From the NCBI GenBank assembly GCA_037576215.1, contig JBANDB010000019.1:627501-691500 (forward strand): 64,000 bases of DNA. The letters run 5' to 3'. Below, piece after piece: positions 47,705-59,100 of this stretch. The notes beneath the pieces were generated by a model. That model was not told the DNA's origin, did not search any database, and saw only the letters and a list, made by a program, of their open reading frames with translations. The translations under genes and the position numbers were made by a program. Position 1 is the stretch's first letter; every line of letters starts with the position of its first letter. Source of the DNA: Armillaria gallica (taxonomy: Eukaryota; Basidiomycota; Agaricomycetes; Agaricales; Physalacriaceae).

Positions 47705-47895
47705 TAGGTGAATGATGGGGTGACGAAATTCTTAGACACCAGGCACTTTTCTATGAGGGCCTCATCAAGAAAACATGTCATCGGGGCCTTGTGACTCCAT
47801 TCCTTTAGCTGCAACAGGGCGAGTATGGTCTTGAAATATATGATGAACCCTGCATGAAATATGTTCATCGAGTTGATGGCAGCATGGACGTACAT
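47704..47895 (-). CDS. small hypothetical protein or exon
   Basis: 63 codons, ATG at 47893-47895, TAA at 47704, overlapping the start of the next frame by 1 nt. The sequence NSMNIFHAGFIIYFKTILAL looks ordered and helical, followed by a polar tail. Family unknown; may be the upstream exon of the Ser-rich protein. Confidence 0.3.
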   Translation of the reverse strand: MYVHAAINSMNIFHAGFIIYFKTILALLQLKEWSHKAPMTCFLDEALIEKCLVSKNFVTPSFT

Positions 47896-48140
47896 TGCCT
47901 GTATTTGCTCTCCATCTGAGTATGGGAGTTGTCATTCTGGGCCACACGAGCGAAGGACGATTCAAGGAGTATATGGCAAAGCAAGATGCATGACAGTTTA
48001 CTGCAGGTTGCAAATGATACAATGTAAGGGATCCAAAGTAGTATACAATTTCAAGTACTGTACATAACGTATAACATTGGACTAACATACATATGAACTT
48101 TTATTACATAGAGGTCAAAAATAATTGATGAAAACGAAGT

Positions 48141-48493
48141 TCAATACACATTCTCAGTGGGATCATCTTTGACATTATCATCAATCTCAAATTCTTCCTC
48201 TCCCTTGAGCCGGCCGCTTACTCTGATGGGTTCCAAGTAAGGAAGATAGGTGGGCAGGGGCGTATCAGGTTTTTGACCATCGGTTTCCGTCAGAGGATCA
48301 GCCAAGCGAAGGACAACCTGAAGGTTATATGACACCATGCTATAGCTCAACTCCTTATAGTGACCAAGGGTAAAGATAATCAATATGATGCTGCCATTCT
48401 TGGGATCTACTTTGCATGAAGGTGATGTATGGTAACTTGAAAGCTTGAATTTTGATCAACAGTCGAAGGCGGGAACTATGAGAAAGATTTACT
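48141..48493 (-). CDS. C-terminal exon of an unidentified gene
   Basis: Minus-strand frame running KVDPKNGSIILIIFTLGHYK, SYNLQVVLRLADPLTETD, then an acidic tail ending DDPTENVY and TAG/TAA at 48141. It is crossed by a TGA near 48449 (FDC*SKFKL), fitting the pattern seen elsewhere. No start or domain identified. Confidence 0.35.
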
Positions 48494-48499
48494 TTAGAA

Positions 48500-50385
48500 C
48501 GAACAGTTTAATGAAGAAATTGAAACAGACCAGGTTCATCCTGAGATCGAATGGCTGGATGAAGACCTAGTATGAGAAATTGTGTACTGAAGAAACAGCG
48601 AGAACAGTACCTGGTCTGTGGTGTTTACCATTCACCAGAATGGCCCTTCCCAATGCAGCTGAGGGGAACAGTGAGCTATAGGAAAGTAATTTCACAAGCT
48701 AACTTACAGCTGTCTCCACTCTTGAGCCAGGAAGTAAAAGACATGCCCTGCTTGAAACTGTTGCTCATCAAAGCTCGATTTGGGGTGATTCCAAACATTT
48801 GTGCTATAGCAGCTGCTATTCTCAGCCAGAGAAAATGAAGTGGTTGGATGCATATTTGCTTTGAGCTCATTCCCCCAAAAAGATCACTGTAAACAATGGA
48901 ACTGATGATAAAGAAGCTCTGAGATAGAAGAGTGGAGCGAATGACTCACTCAGAGTGGAGTGAAAACTCTGTAGGGTCAATGAGTGCAATATTCATCAGA
49001 TGATTCTTCAACGGTGCAAAAGCGAGGTGCATAATACATCTATAATTTAATATCAGCATATTCAGAAGCAAGGCACAACAGAAGTAATACCGAATTACGG
49101 GGAAATTATTTCAATAGAGAGTAGCAACATTGATGGTGGGGACCCTGTCTGGAATCTCCTTTGACTTTATATAGTCTCTGACACAAGCCAGAGACTTTAA
49201 TCCCACGATAATCGATTCATACAGGTTAGCATCGGAGGAAGGAGATGCATCAGACACCTTCGCGTTAATAACTGCTGAAGGACCAGGAATGCTGTCCTCT
49301 GTCAGTTAAGAAAGAGTAGTTGTAAGAAGCTGACATATGAGCTGTTTTTGTGGTCAGAGGGCTCTTCATGTTTAGTACTCTCTTGTGCAAGAGCATGGGC
49401 ATTAGGATCCACTAAATCAACTTTAGCATCCCTACAAGATGTGAAAAAAACAGGTAAATGTCAGCTAGTGTAGATGACAAGAATGCACTTATGATGAGGA
49501 CAGGGTTTCAGAGTTTAATGTGCTAGCCATAGACACTGGAGAAACTCTATTGTGTCATTTCAACAGTTTGAGAGATAGGAAAGAAGAATGGGCTCACTCG
49601 CAATGAGCCTCTGCACAGCTGTGCTTAGGCTTCACTGGATTTGGGTCTCCTGGTGAAGATTCTTGTTTACTGAGACTACAAGACAATGTTAGCAGTGTCC
49701 AATAGAAGCTCAATGAGGCCCTTACTTTCCATGGTTATTGCTTTTGGCCATACTGTAAAGTAGAGAAGGAAGAACAGCATCCTGACTAGTAACCACTTGA
49801 CCGAGTTTTGTTGAATTTTCACGGAAAGCAAGAAGTGTGGGTCAGTCAGTGGAGCATCACAAGTGTGCTTATGAAGGCATGTTTCAGGAATGGAGTGAGA
49901 TCAGTGACTTTAAACTCAAGTGAGTTTCAATAACTCCTCATCCTTGGACTTAGTTCTATTGTGTTCTCTATTGGTTGTTGTCATGAGAAATCTCATTGAA
50001 CGTAAGCCTGTCTCTGATCAATTTAACGTGAAGTCCACAGTGCTTCTATCACCAAAATAGTAGGCTCAATCTTGATTCTCTATCTCTCATTCCTCAAAGT
50101 ACTACTCTTTCTTTTTCCTTGCTCGGAGAAGCTTAACGCTTCAGTGATGGAAAGCTTGTAAGATAGAGCTGTGTCTTTCCATCATTACCTACAGCCTCAT
50201 CTGGTTTTTATAGACTGCTCAAATTGGAGCACCTCATTCTTGGCTATCTTCAACCAACAGATCTTATGCGCTATGCAAAATCCAGTCATCTCACTTTTGG
50301 GCGAGTCTCTATATTCATCTATTGTCAGTACTCTGTTCGAAGACTTCTAGGACAGTTTTTCAGAATGGACAAGAGTTATCAATAA
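48500..50385. other. no gene recognised
   Basis: Short frames only. Exon-sized stretches between GT/AG pairs may belong to the 5' part of the nucleotidyltransferase-like gene that follows, but none can be joined with confidence. Confidence 0.3.
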
Positions 50386-51212
50386 TGCTTTCAAGAGGCT
50401 CAAAGGCGCCTGGGAGTCTTAGTTTCAGGTTCTCAGGTTACTTTGCTTTTCGTTAATGACACTGAGTCCTTCAATAACAGCGACCTGGATGTATACATCA
50501 ACATGAAGAAAGAGGAGAGGCTAGAAGCTGCGTTGAGGAAAGTGGGATATTCTCTGTACACTGACCTGACAAAGCATGGGGTGGTATTTCAGATGGACAA
50601 TAACGATCTTCTCATCGCCATGATGACGGATGAGATGATTCTGTGCACGAAATACATTGACAGTGCGATAGCCTCAGTCAAGGAATATCACAATGCCAAT
50701 GGTAAAATCATTCAAGTTATCTCCTCCCACAGGCCCCCCATGGATATAATCCTAGGCTTTCACTCTAGTAACAATTCATACTATTCTGGTATGAACCCTA
50801 GGACTGACATGATTAACTAGCATGCATCATGAATGTAATTGGATACAAGTTCACCTATTGCCTCTATCCATATGCAACCATCCATGACAAGGTCTCAGTT
50901 GTGCATATTGGAGATGACATGAACTCCATATGAGCACACGATAAGTGGGAACAGTGAGGTTGGCGAATGGTCAAGAAAAGTACTTCAAGTCGTTGTCTCG
51001 ACTTACGTAACATCAACCGCTTCATTAGTGACCGTTATTGCTGGTGTTTTCCTTGTGACAGGCCACTTTCGATTTCAGATGTCGTTGACGATGATGCCAG
51101 TCGACCAATGGACATACTGAGCAGCGATAGCTGGTTTCTATGCAATATATGCCTGGCTCCTGTTTCTGTCATTTTCCCAATACATCTGCATCTCAAACAA
51201 GATCATGCATAA
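50386..51212 (+). pseudogene. nucleotidyltransferase-like hypothetical gene, broken by two TGA
   Basis: The frame opens after a TAA at 50383 and reads AQRRLGVLVSGSQVTLLF..NNSDLDVYI: GS followed about 16 residues later by DxD is the hallmark of the nucleotidyltransferase fold. A 53-bp intron (50768-50820, GT..AG) joins GFHST to CIMNVIGYKFTYCLYP. Two TGA follow, 50931 and 50955; the second precedes GWRM, where relatives that I remember have RGW. A natural TAA lies at 51210. Such single-domain proteins are widespread and uncharacterised in agaricomycetes. The start is not visible, so an upstream exon is likely. Confidence 0.65.
50768..50820 (+). other. intron of the nucleotidyltransferase-like gene
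   Basis: GTAACA...AACTAG, 53 bp. Removing it restores HST|CIMNVI in frame; reading through gives a frame change and a TAG. Confidence 0.7.
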
Positions 51213-51749
51213 ACTAGAGGCAATCATGGTGACATGGTAGGTGCAACCCTTATCTCTCATCGTATATACATTTTGATGGCACATTTTCAAGGTCAGAACA
51301 AAAGTTTGCAAGATTTGTGTGGCAAGCGCTCAGCAAGCATCATCCCAGTCAAAGTTCAGCAAATTTTATTCTATTTATTACCTGTGACTGACAGTTTCAA
51401 TAGACCCTTAGTCATCTTTTTGGACAAGTGAAGTAAATGAATAAAAATAATGCAGTTCTTGATCCTCTATTGTAACTCCTCCTATTATTCAATCAGAAAC
51501 AGATTACACAATGAATGTCAGATGACAGACAGAATTCCTACTCTTCAATACGTCGGAATATTGGGTGTCACTTTATCCAGTCATCCAGATTGAATTTAAT
51601 TAAGGACTGCAGCTCACCAGGAGACCTCCACAAATCATCATGTCCCTCCCTTTGTACCAAGCAAGTGAAGCTATAACTGTCGCTGTTCAGAGTGAGGAGT
51701 TCAGTAAGAGCTAAATAGGTTTCCTTTCTTGTTCCTCTGCTGATCATTG
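51213..51749. other. intergenic between two genes
   Basis: No coding frame of note; probably the 3' end of the preceding gene and promoter of the next. No TATA box stands out. Confidence 0.35.
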
Positions 51750-52800
51750 ATGACAGAAAAACAGTACAATGAAGTGACTAGCAAGCTTGGTGAATTACAA
51801 GGCCAACTTGCCACATTTAACTTGACTCAAGCCATCGTAGAATCTCTCGGCGTGGATTACCAATCCTCCAATGACTTTGCATTTATTGCCAACATGGAGA
51901 CCGGAGAAGAAGAAGTTTTCCAGATTCACAGTGTTCTTACCAAAACTCGCCTCCCGCTGGTGATAAAGGGTAACCGGTTCGTTTCCTTCCTATTCGCCTC
52001 CTTTCTTATCTTCTCTGAACAAGCTCAGTGTTAGCATGAATGGTCTAGTTCAGACCATAAAGCTGATTGGCACTGAAGATGATCAAGAATTCCGTTTGGT
52101 GAGACTTGCGATATCTGGCATGTTTGAATTTCTGCAACAGTCTGTTGGTGCTCCTGTTCAAGCTCCTTACACCATTCAGCATGGCATTGCATGAGAGTTT
52201 ACTTTTGTCAACCACCTTCTTACTCCATCCCATTCCACTTTCCCAGATGATATCATCAATCTTCCTTCCTCATTCGATCCTAGTCAGTCTCTCAAAGATG
52301 CTATCAATGAAGGCAAATTTGCGTTTACCAAAGACAATCAAGTGTCATTTAGTAAGCTAAGTCTCAACAGGGACAACCAGTACGTAACCTGTTCCATAGA
52401 TCAATTCATCGCTGTCTCTCACATCCCTCTCCTCTCCCTCACCCCTTCCTTAGATTTCAGTGCACCGAACATATCAAACCAGGAACCTTCCAACTGGAGC
52501 AAATTGTCAATGCTGGAGTGTCCTTCAGGCTTCTCAAGTCCAAGCTTCCGATGTCAACATGTTTCATCGTGCACTTAGACTCAGTGTCTTTGCTCTCTTG
52601 GGGAGCTCGGAAGGTATGCCCTTCCCCTCCCTCCCCCATTCATTCTGCTTATCACTCTATAATGCTAGATTCTCAATGATCACCATTTCCAGAAGGCCTT
52701 GCCAAAGCATGGACTTCCAGCGAAGTGGAGGGCATATATTCAGGAGAAGACCAAAGAGACAAATAAATCTATGAGATGCATGCCTATGGTTACCGACTAG
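51750..52800 (+). pseudogene. intron-bearing hypothetical gene with one TGA
   Basis: ATG at 51750 (MTEKQYNEVTSKLGELQGQL, likely coiled coil). Introns: 51970-52028, 52380-52453 (74 bp) and 52614-52692 (79 bp), the last two joining cleanly in frame to FQCTEHIKPGTFQLEQIVNA and KALPKHGLPAKWRAY; TAG at 52798. Within exon 2 a TGA at 52192 interrupts GIA*EFTFVNHLL. The first intron junction is one base out of frame (only GGG where GGGG would work), a probable 1-bp deletion. The family is not recognised; WRAY near the end and the conserved splice sites show it was a real gene. Confidence 0.6.
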
Positions 52801-52861
52801 TCTCTTGATCCTCACTGCAGAGTTTGCGAAGTGTTCATCATTTTTGTACATTAGCATTTGT

Positions 52862-53098
52862 TACTTTCTTGTAGTTATATGTAAGTACGTTCTATCCATT
52901 CCTCTTCTCCGCACCACCCTAGACCCACCCCTGAAGCTCATGCATGCCTGAGTGCGCCGAAGTCATTATAGTCCTGCTGCGAGTGAATGGAATGAAAATG
53001 TGAAATAAATTCTCAAGTACTTTCTTGTAATTGTGTGTAAGTACGTTCTATTCATTCCTCTTCTCCGCACCACCCTAGACCCACCCCTGAAGCTCATG
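52862..53098. repeat. 81-bp direct repeat, 156-bp offset
   Basis: Copies at 52862-52942 and 53018-53098 both run TACTTTCTTGTA...CCCTGAAGCTCATG with only a handful of differences. They lie just past the 3' end of the Helitron coding region and may belong to its terminal region or mark a small duplication. Confidence 0.85.
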
Positions 53099-53139
53099 AA
53101 TGAAGGATGTCCTTCGAGGTTAACTAATGTAGGGGAGAA

Positions 53140-56100
53140 TTAGGTTACGGACCAGTACAAAAGAACATGTGCTCACCCAGCTCCAAACTTTGACAGATCC
53201 AGCATGCTAAGATCAACGTCCTCTAATTTTCCTGAATTTTTCTGACTATCATATTGACAGGTTTTCTCAGGCATGAAAATTCATGTGGTGAAGTGACTTC
53301 CAGTGTAGTAGATGATACATGCCAGGCAATAGAATGCTTGTCCATTCTCAAGGGGGATACATAGATCCAACCCAATCCTCATTGTTTCAGCATACTCATG
53401 ATAGATTTGCAGATAAAGTAAATGAGGAGGCTTGATGAAAATCGCAGACCAAGAAAAATAACTGGAACAAGATGCAGCATGCGATGTCCTCTTGTTAACG
53501 AGACACCTTCCCATACTCGACCCGACCTCACGAACATAGCCCTGCAAGCAGACGTTCAACCATTCTTGTGAGGTCCCAGTTCTCACATTGACCAGTGGAA
53601 GCCCGAGACTTGTCCATATTGCAGGACTGCATATCCCTATGAACGTAGTTTGCATTGAAGTCATAAGTTTCCGGCATCCCATATTGCAGACACACAGTGG
53701 TACCACTTTAAGTTCTTCTGACGTTGTGAATAAATCCAAAATATCAGTTGCTGCAATCATTTGTTCACTGTATCTAGGAAATAAGTTGGGAGATTGGTTA
53801 CTTAAGAAATCTCAAATAGTATCTCTCATCATGTTCATGTACAAATTTCCCACCTGGATTTGTTCCAGAGAATTGTTTGTAAAGCATCGGGCTAACATCA
53901 GTCTGAAAGAAGAGCTTGAACTGAACTGATCCTTCCAAGTTGAAGATGAAAAATGATATATATTGAAGAGTGAGGTCAGAACCGCATCATATGCACATGA
54001 CCAGTTTCAAGGATCCCAACTGCAGCTAAATGCTGACATGCATGATTGATCAGGCCATCCAGCGACAGAAATTATCCGCTTAACTTTTTTTGGAGGAAGT
54101 AGGTTATGGGAAGGATCGTTCCCACTCATTTGCTTTCTCTTGACAGTTTCTTGCTTGCCATTTTTATTCGCTGCAACCTTTGCTTTCTTCACCTTGCCAG
54201 GATGATTCAGGACCATATCATCACTATCTTCCCTCTGTCTCTTGCAGGATTTTGATCCTTCTTTGACTTCATTATATTTGACTGGATAAGGTTTTTCTGG
54301 GACTGGAAGTGAGATCAAATTGCCTGTTCAAAACCTGTGTATGATGAGACTGTTCCATGCAATACAATCAATTTTCTTCATCTCATCTACCAGGTCAGCT
54401 GGAAGCATTTTGTTCAGATCTGCTAACTTTACCCTGCTAGCTAAATACAGATCATCTCGGCAAGTTGCCCTTGATGCAGCCACATATGCTGCAAATCCTC
54501 CTTCATCAATGTAAGTGATGACACTTGTCATTGTCTGTCCCTGTGCAACTTGTCCTGTACAAGCAAAACCCCCTTGAAATGACATTTGATCTCGAGTAAT
54601 GGAAACATTTACTGTTTTCCCCTGCGAGTTCACGATCTGATGTTTGAATGTCCAGGTTACAGGTGAAATCAGATAACAACCTCTTGGAAGTCCTTCAATT
54701 TTCACGGTAGAAGCAGGGAATTCAACAATGGCATATTTAGCACACACATAACCATACTCGTCTTCCTCCAGTTTGATGTGTCCCAGAAAGCCTTGAGCGC
54801 CATTCGTGATCTTCAAGTCAGTCGAGAGGTTCTTAGAATGAAGAATTACTAGCATGCCTATATAATAAGACAAACGGCCAGGTAACGCCCCTTTGTTTAT
54901 CAAGCTAGAAACATCACGATCTAACAAGTCTTGTTGATACTGTTCCAGCACCACTCGACCTCGTATATTATCCATTGCACAGCAAGTGATTAACCTTTTC
55001 CCTTCTGCATTGCTTTTAGCTTTATAAGAATTTATTGAGTGATGCATCAGATTGGTATGGACTACCGTGACAGCTTCAACCCCTTCCATATCTATTCCCT
55101 GGGGCTCTTCTGATGATTTTATCAATCATTCATTAAACATCTTGACATCCTCCTGTGTACACTGACACAAATGAAGACACTGAACAGCAGCAGCATATTC
55201 TTGGTCACCTTCCATATGCTTCTGCTCCATCAAACAGACTGCATCCGTTAACGAGTTCCAGATCATATGTCCTAGGTGCTTGCAAATGTTGTGGTCATCA
55301 ATCTGGGACCGATCCCATACTGATGCATAAACTGGAGTCCCCCATACAGGTGGGAATTGATATAAATCTCCCGTGAAAACTGCCATCATGCTGCCAAACC
55401 ACCACTGTGGATGATCCTTTGCAAATCGACAAGACGCATCGATCTCAGGTAGAATAGCCTGATCAAGCAGAGACACTTCATTAATAACCAGGACTTCAAC
55501 ATCTTTAAAGTTTTGACGCAATCTGTTTTGACTCAAGATAGGCAACGTAGAGTTAAAAGTGTCCTTTCCATCCATCATCTGTGAACAATTCTTTGATGGT
55601 TTGTCTGTAACTTTTAACCCAAATGCTTTGTGAACAGTCATCCCATCATTTATTGCTGCAGCAGAGCTGGTGGGAGCCAAGAACTGTACAGCATGGCCAT
55701 CACCACAGTGTTCCATAACAGATATCAAGGCTTTAATTATGTGAGTTTTTCCTGTTTCACCTGGTCCAGTGAGGAACATCCGCATAGGGAATGGTTCTGG
55801 TCCCTTTCCATCTTGGGGTTCTGGCAAGGTCTTCTGATAAATGTAGGTCTTAGCCATGATCTTAAAGGCAACATCTTGTTCATGATTCAGTCTAAACTTT
55901 CTTGATGTCTGAGATATGAGCTCATCAATGTCACTGAGCTCAGATACATTAGCCATAGTAGCTGACGGAGGAAGATTTGTGCGGTTCCAAAAGGTCAATG
56001 CCTTTTCAACATCTCCATGACATTCAGCTGTAGTGCTCCTCACCTCAGATGCAAACTGGTGGGATGCATCTGCTGCATTCAACTGAGATGCACACACCGC

Positions 56101-59100
56101 TCCTTCACACTCCTTGATCTCTGCTTTCCATCTTCTCATTAAATGGCTCATCACTTTCATATCCTTAAATGAGCTATCCTGCTGATTTACAATTCTTTCA
56201 GTAGGACTGAACCAGTTAGACTCCGTCAGTTTAATCAAGTCATGTATGGCTCTTGCTTCACCCGATAGGTCCCTTTTACCTGTCTCAGGAAGTTCCAGTA
56301 GATCATTGACATTCTCATTGAACACTTTATCAAGCAATATTGACTCTTTCAACAAGCCTTGACACTGCTTCAATGTTTCAGCTTCTCACTCATCCTCACA
56401 TTCATGCATAGCTTCCCAGTTTGTCATACAAGTCCTCGCCTGCTTCGAAAACTCACAACTGTCAAAAATTGCAGAAAAGGTCTCACCTTGACATACCAAG
56501 GGGACATTTCGATGAAATGGAATGAAATGAGCTATCATGAATGCTTTATAGCATCTGTCATGAACCTGGGATAAGCGATGTCCAACTATCCGAGGGACTA
56601 CCTTAGTCATATACTCCGATTCTTCAATTGTTGTATGTTCTGCGATCTCATGAGTCTTGAATAGGTTAAAGTCCATCAGAAACAGGTACTGTCTCATTTT
56701 ATCAATTCGGTCCCCAGTTGTATAGTCTGATAGGACTTGTCCATCCTTGATTCCTTTCTTGACTACCTTAAACCTAGCAACAAAATCATAAAAGGAAACT
56801 GATTCCAATTCACTTGTCTGGTTCAAGTACTCGTCTACCTGGGAACGGTGGACCAAAGATCTGTGTTTATTTATGTGAACAGACACATAAGCGGGTTCTG
56901 TCTCTTCGGTAGGATCATCTTCCTGTTCGTATGGCCACTTAGACTGAACATATTGCATTAGAGACCCAGACATCATTGGAACTGTAGGATGAGAAGAAAT
57001 CACTTCACGCTGTCCCATGATTATCTTAGCTGCTTGCTGTGCATGAACATGGTGCTGCTTCGCAAACTGGGACAAGCATTTATGCAAAACTGTACGTGCC
57101 TCTAACTGTTCTCCTTCTAGAAGCGACGCATGAGCATTCATCAAAGTGTCTCCCATTAATGAAAGCATCTTGTACGTTTTCAAGCTCATTTTCATGATGT
57201 AATCAGTTATATAAAACATTGCAGCTTTGCATGACTTTCCTGATAGAACGCACTTCATATTATGGTTGTGGTGACAATGAACTAAAATAAACTCATTGAA
57301 ATAGTTAACAAGTACATCCCAGCAGGCAAGTACTACCGACTGCAATTCTCTATCATAATACGAATGGGCTATGTACTCATGGGGAAATAAAAAACAACAG
57401 CTCATGTGGCCATATTTGAAACAGACATCCCAGTGAGAATGGCATTGTAACAGTTCTCCACAATACTTAACTTCTCCTGAAAACGTTGCAGAAAATCTCC
57501 AACCTTGTCTGAAGTTGCATCAGATGCAGGAGGATTGAGAGGTTTCTCGGTCTTGGGCTTGCCATCTTTATCAAAAGGTATTCCATCCGGTAACTCATGC
57601 TTGATGATATCCTCAAAAAAGTTAAAGAATCTCTCTTGAAATTCTTCTGAATCTGTCATATGTTGGTGCAATTTTGAAGGATTCAACCCCCCCATTAATA
57701 TCATTAGAAAATGAACATGATATGATCTCCTTTCGGTTAACTCATTTGTCCCATAAAAGGCTTTCAAGTGACCAATCACTCCGCCTTCAACTGTGGAACA
57801 CCTGTTCTTAAAATCCCATCCCAACAAGTATTGAATCATTGCCTTACATGAAAAATTAAAGAAGTCGAGGGTGGCTACTGGATCATTTGCCAGTCACATA
57901 CAGCACTTCACATAATCAACCATCACAGGGAAACAGTCATCAAGATTTATAGTCGTGTTTCCACACATGAGCTGGAACAACAGGCTATTCTGTGGGGAAG
58001 GGTTTGCCGTAAAGAAGATATGTGGGATATTGAAATGGCCACAGTACACTTTAATCTCGTTATGGTACATAATTTTCGATGCCTCAGATCTGGAAACCTT
58101 AGCAGATATTGTTTTAACTTTTGATAGCAGAGTAAAAACCCTTTTCTCCTCCACACTCAAGTCCACCACCCGGCCTTCTTCCTGTAGATGTTTTGTGACT
58201 GCCTTCAAGGTTGCTGGACGAACCCCTGCAATATCTTCTGCGATACTCCTGAAATCTGAACTTGCTACTGCAAAATGTGTATAAAGGTGAGCTTGCCTTC
58301 TCTGAATCATGTTCATTACGATGAAAATGAAAGACTCGTGATAGCGAAAACACTGATTGTCAATATCAAGGTAGTAGTTGGCCTGTGACTCAAACGAAAC
58401 AGGGACCTTCTTCTGATGAAACTCAAAACCTCCCTTGCCATAGGGGAAAAGTGTCGGAAACATACCCATTATTAAGTCAGGGTTGTTATATTCACCGATG
58501 GCAGTGTTCCCACTAAAAATCGTCATATCTAGTTTCTGGTCAGGAGGGCATATCAGGTTCATCAAAGCAGCTGCCTGAAAAGTACATCCCTGCATCTTAA
58601 CAGATTCAACATCGGAGACCCCCATATGCTTGATCAAAGGTTCATCTGAGTCATCCTGCACATTCATATTACTTGCCAGTTCCGCTGCAAAGTGAGATTC
58701 AAACCCAGCCGTCTCTTGTTTGAAGGTTCTCTTTGCACACGTTGTATCTGACTTAATGATTCTCTCCTCGATACCTGGGATTTCATCATTCTCATAGAGC
58801 TGAAGATTTTCTCAAGAAAGCTGGATCTTCGCATACAATGGATTGTGAGCTGCAAGCCACGTTAGAAAGTCCCACACTTTATCCTTTCTGACATGGTACA
58901 AAGTTTTCAAAGACTTTAAGGGCTGTCGCGGACCGACAAATACAACACTCAGCATCCCCTTGACATCTGCAGGAACTCTGGGTAAAATCTCGGCAGTAGA
59001 GACAAAGTTGAGGTCATGTGCACATGTATTACCATGAAAAACTCGAGGCTGATTGTTCTTTTCAGTGTGGAAAAGCCTTGTGACATGACACATACAACGA

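Noticed and set aside
53140..53160. TTAG at 53140 as the Helitron 3' terminus
   Set aside because: The tetramer fits an inverted CTRR end and follows an A, but no stable hairpin is seen next to it and it overlaps the reading-frame end.
57440..57490. Short intron explaining the Helitron frame change
   Set aside because: The only GT..AG pair there gives a 27-nt intron that does not change the frame, so an indel is more likely.
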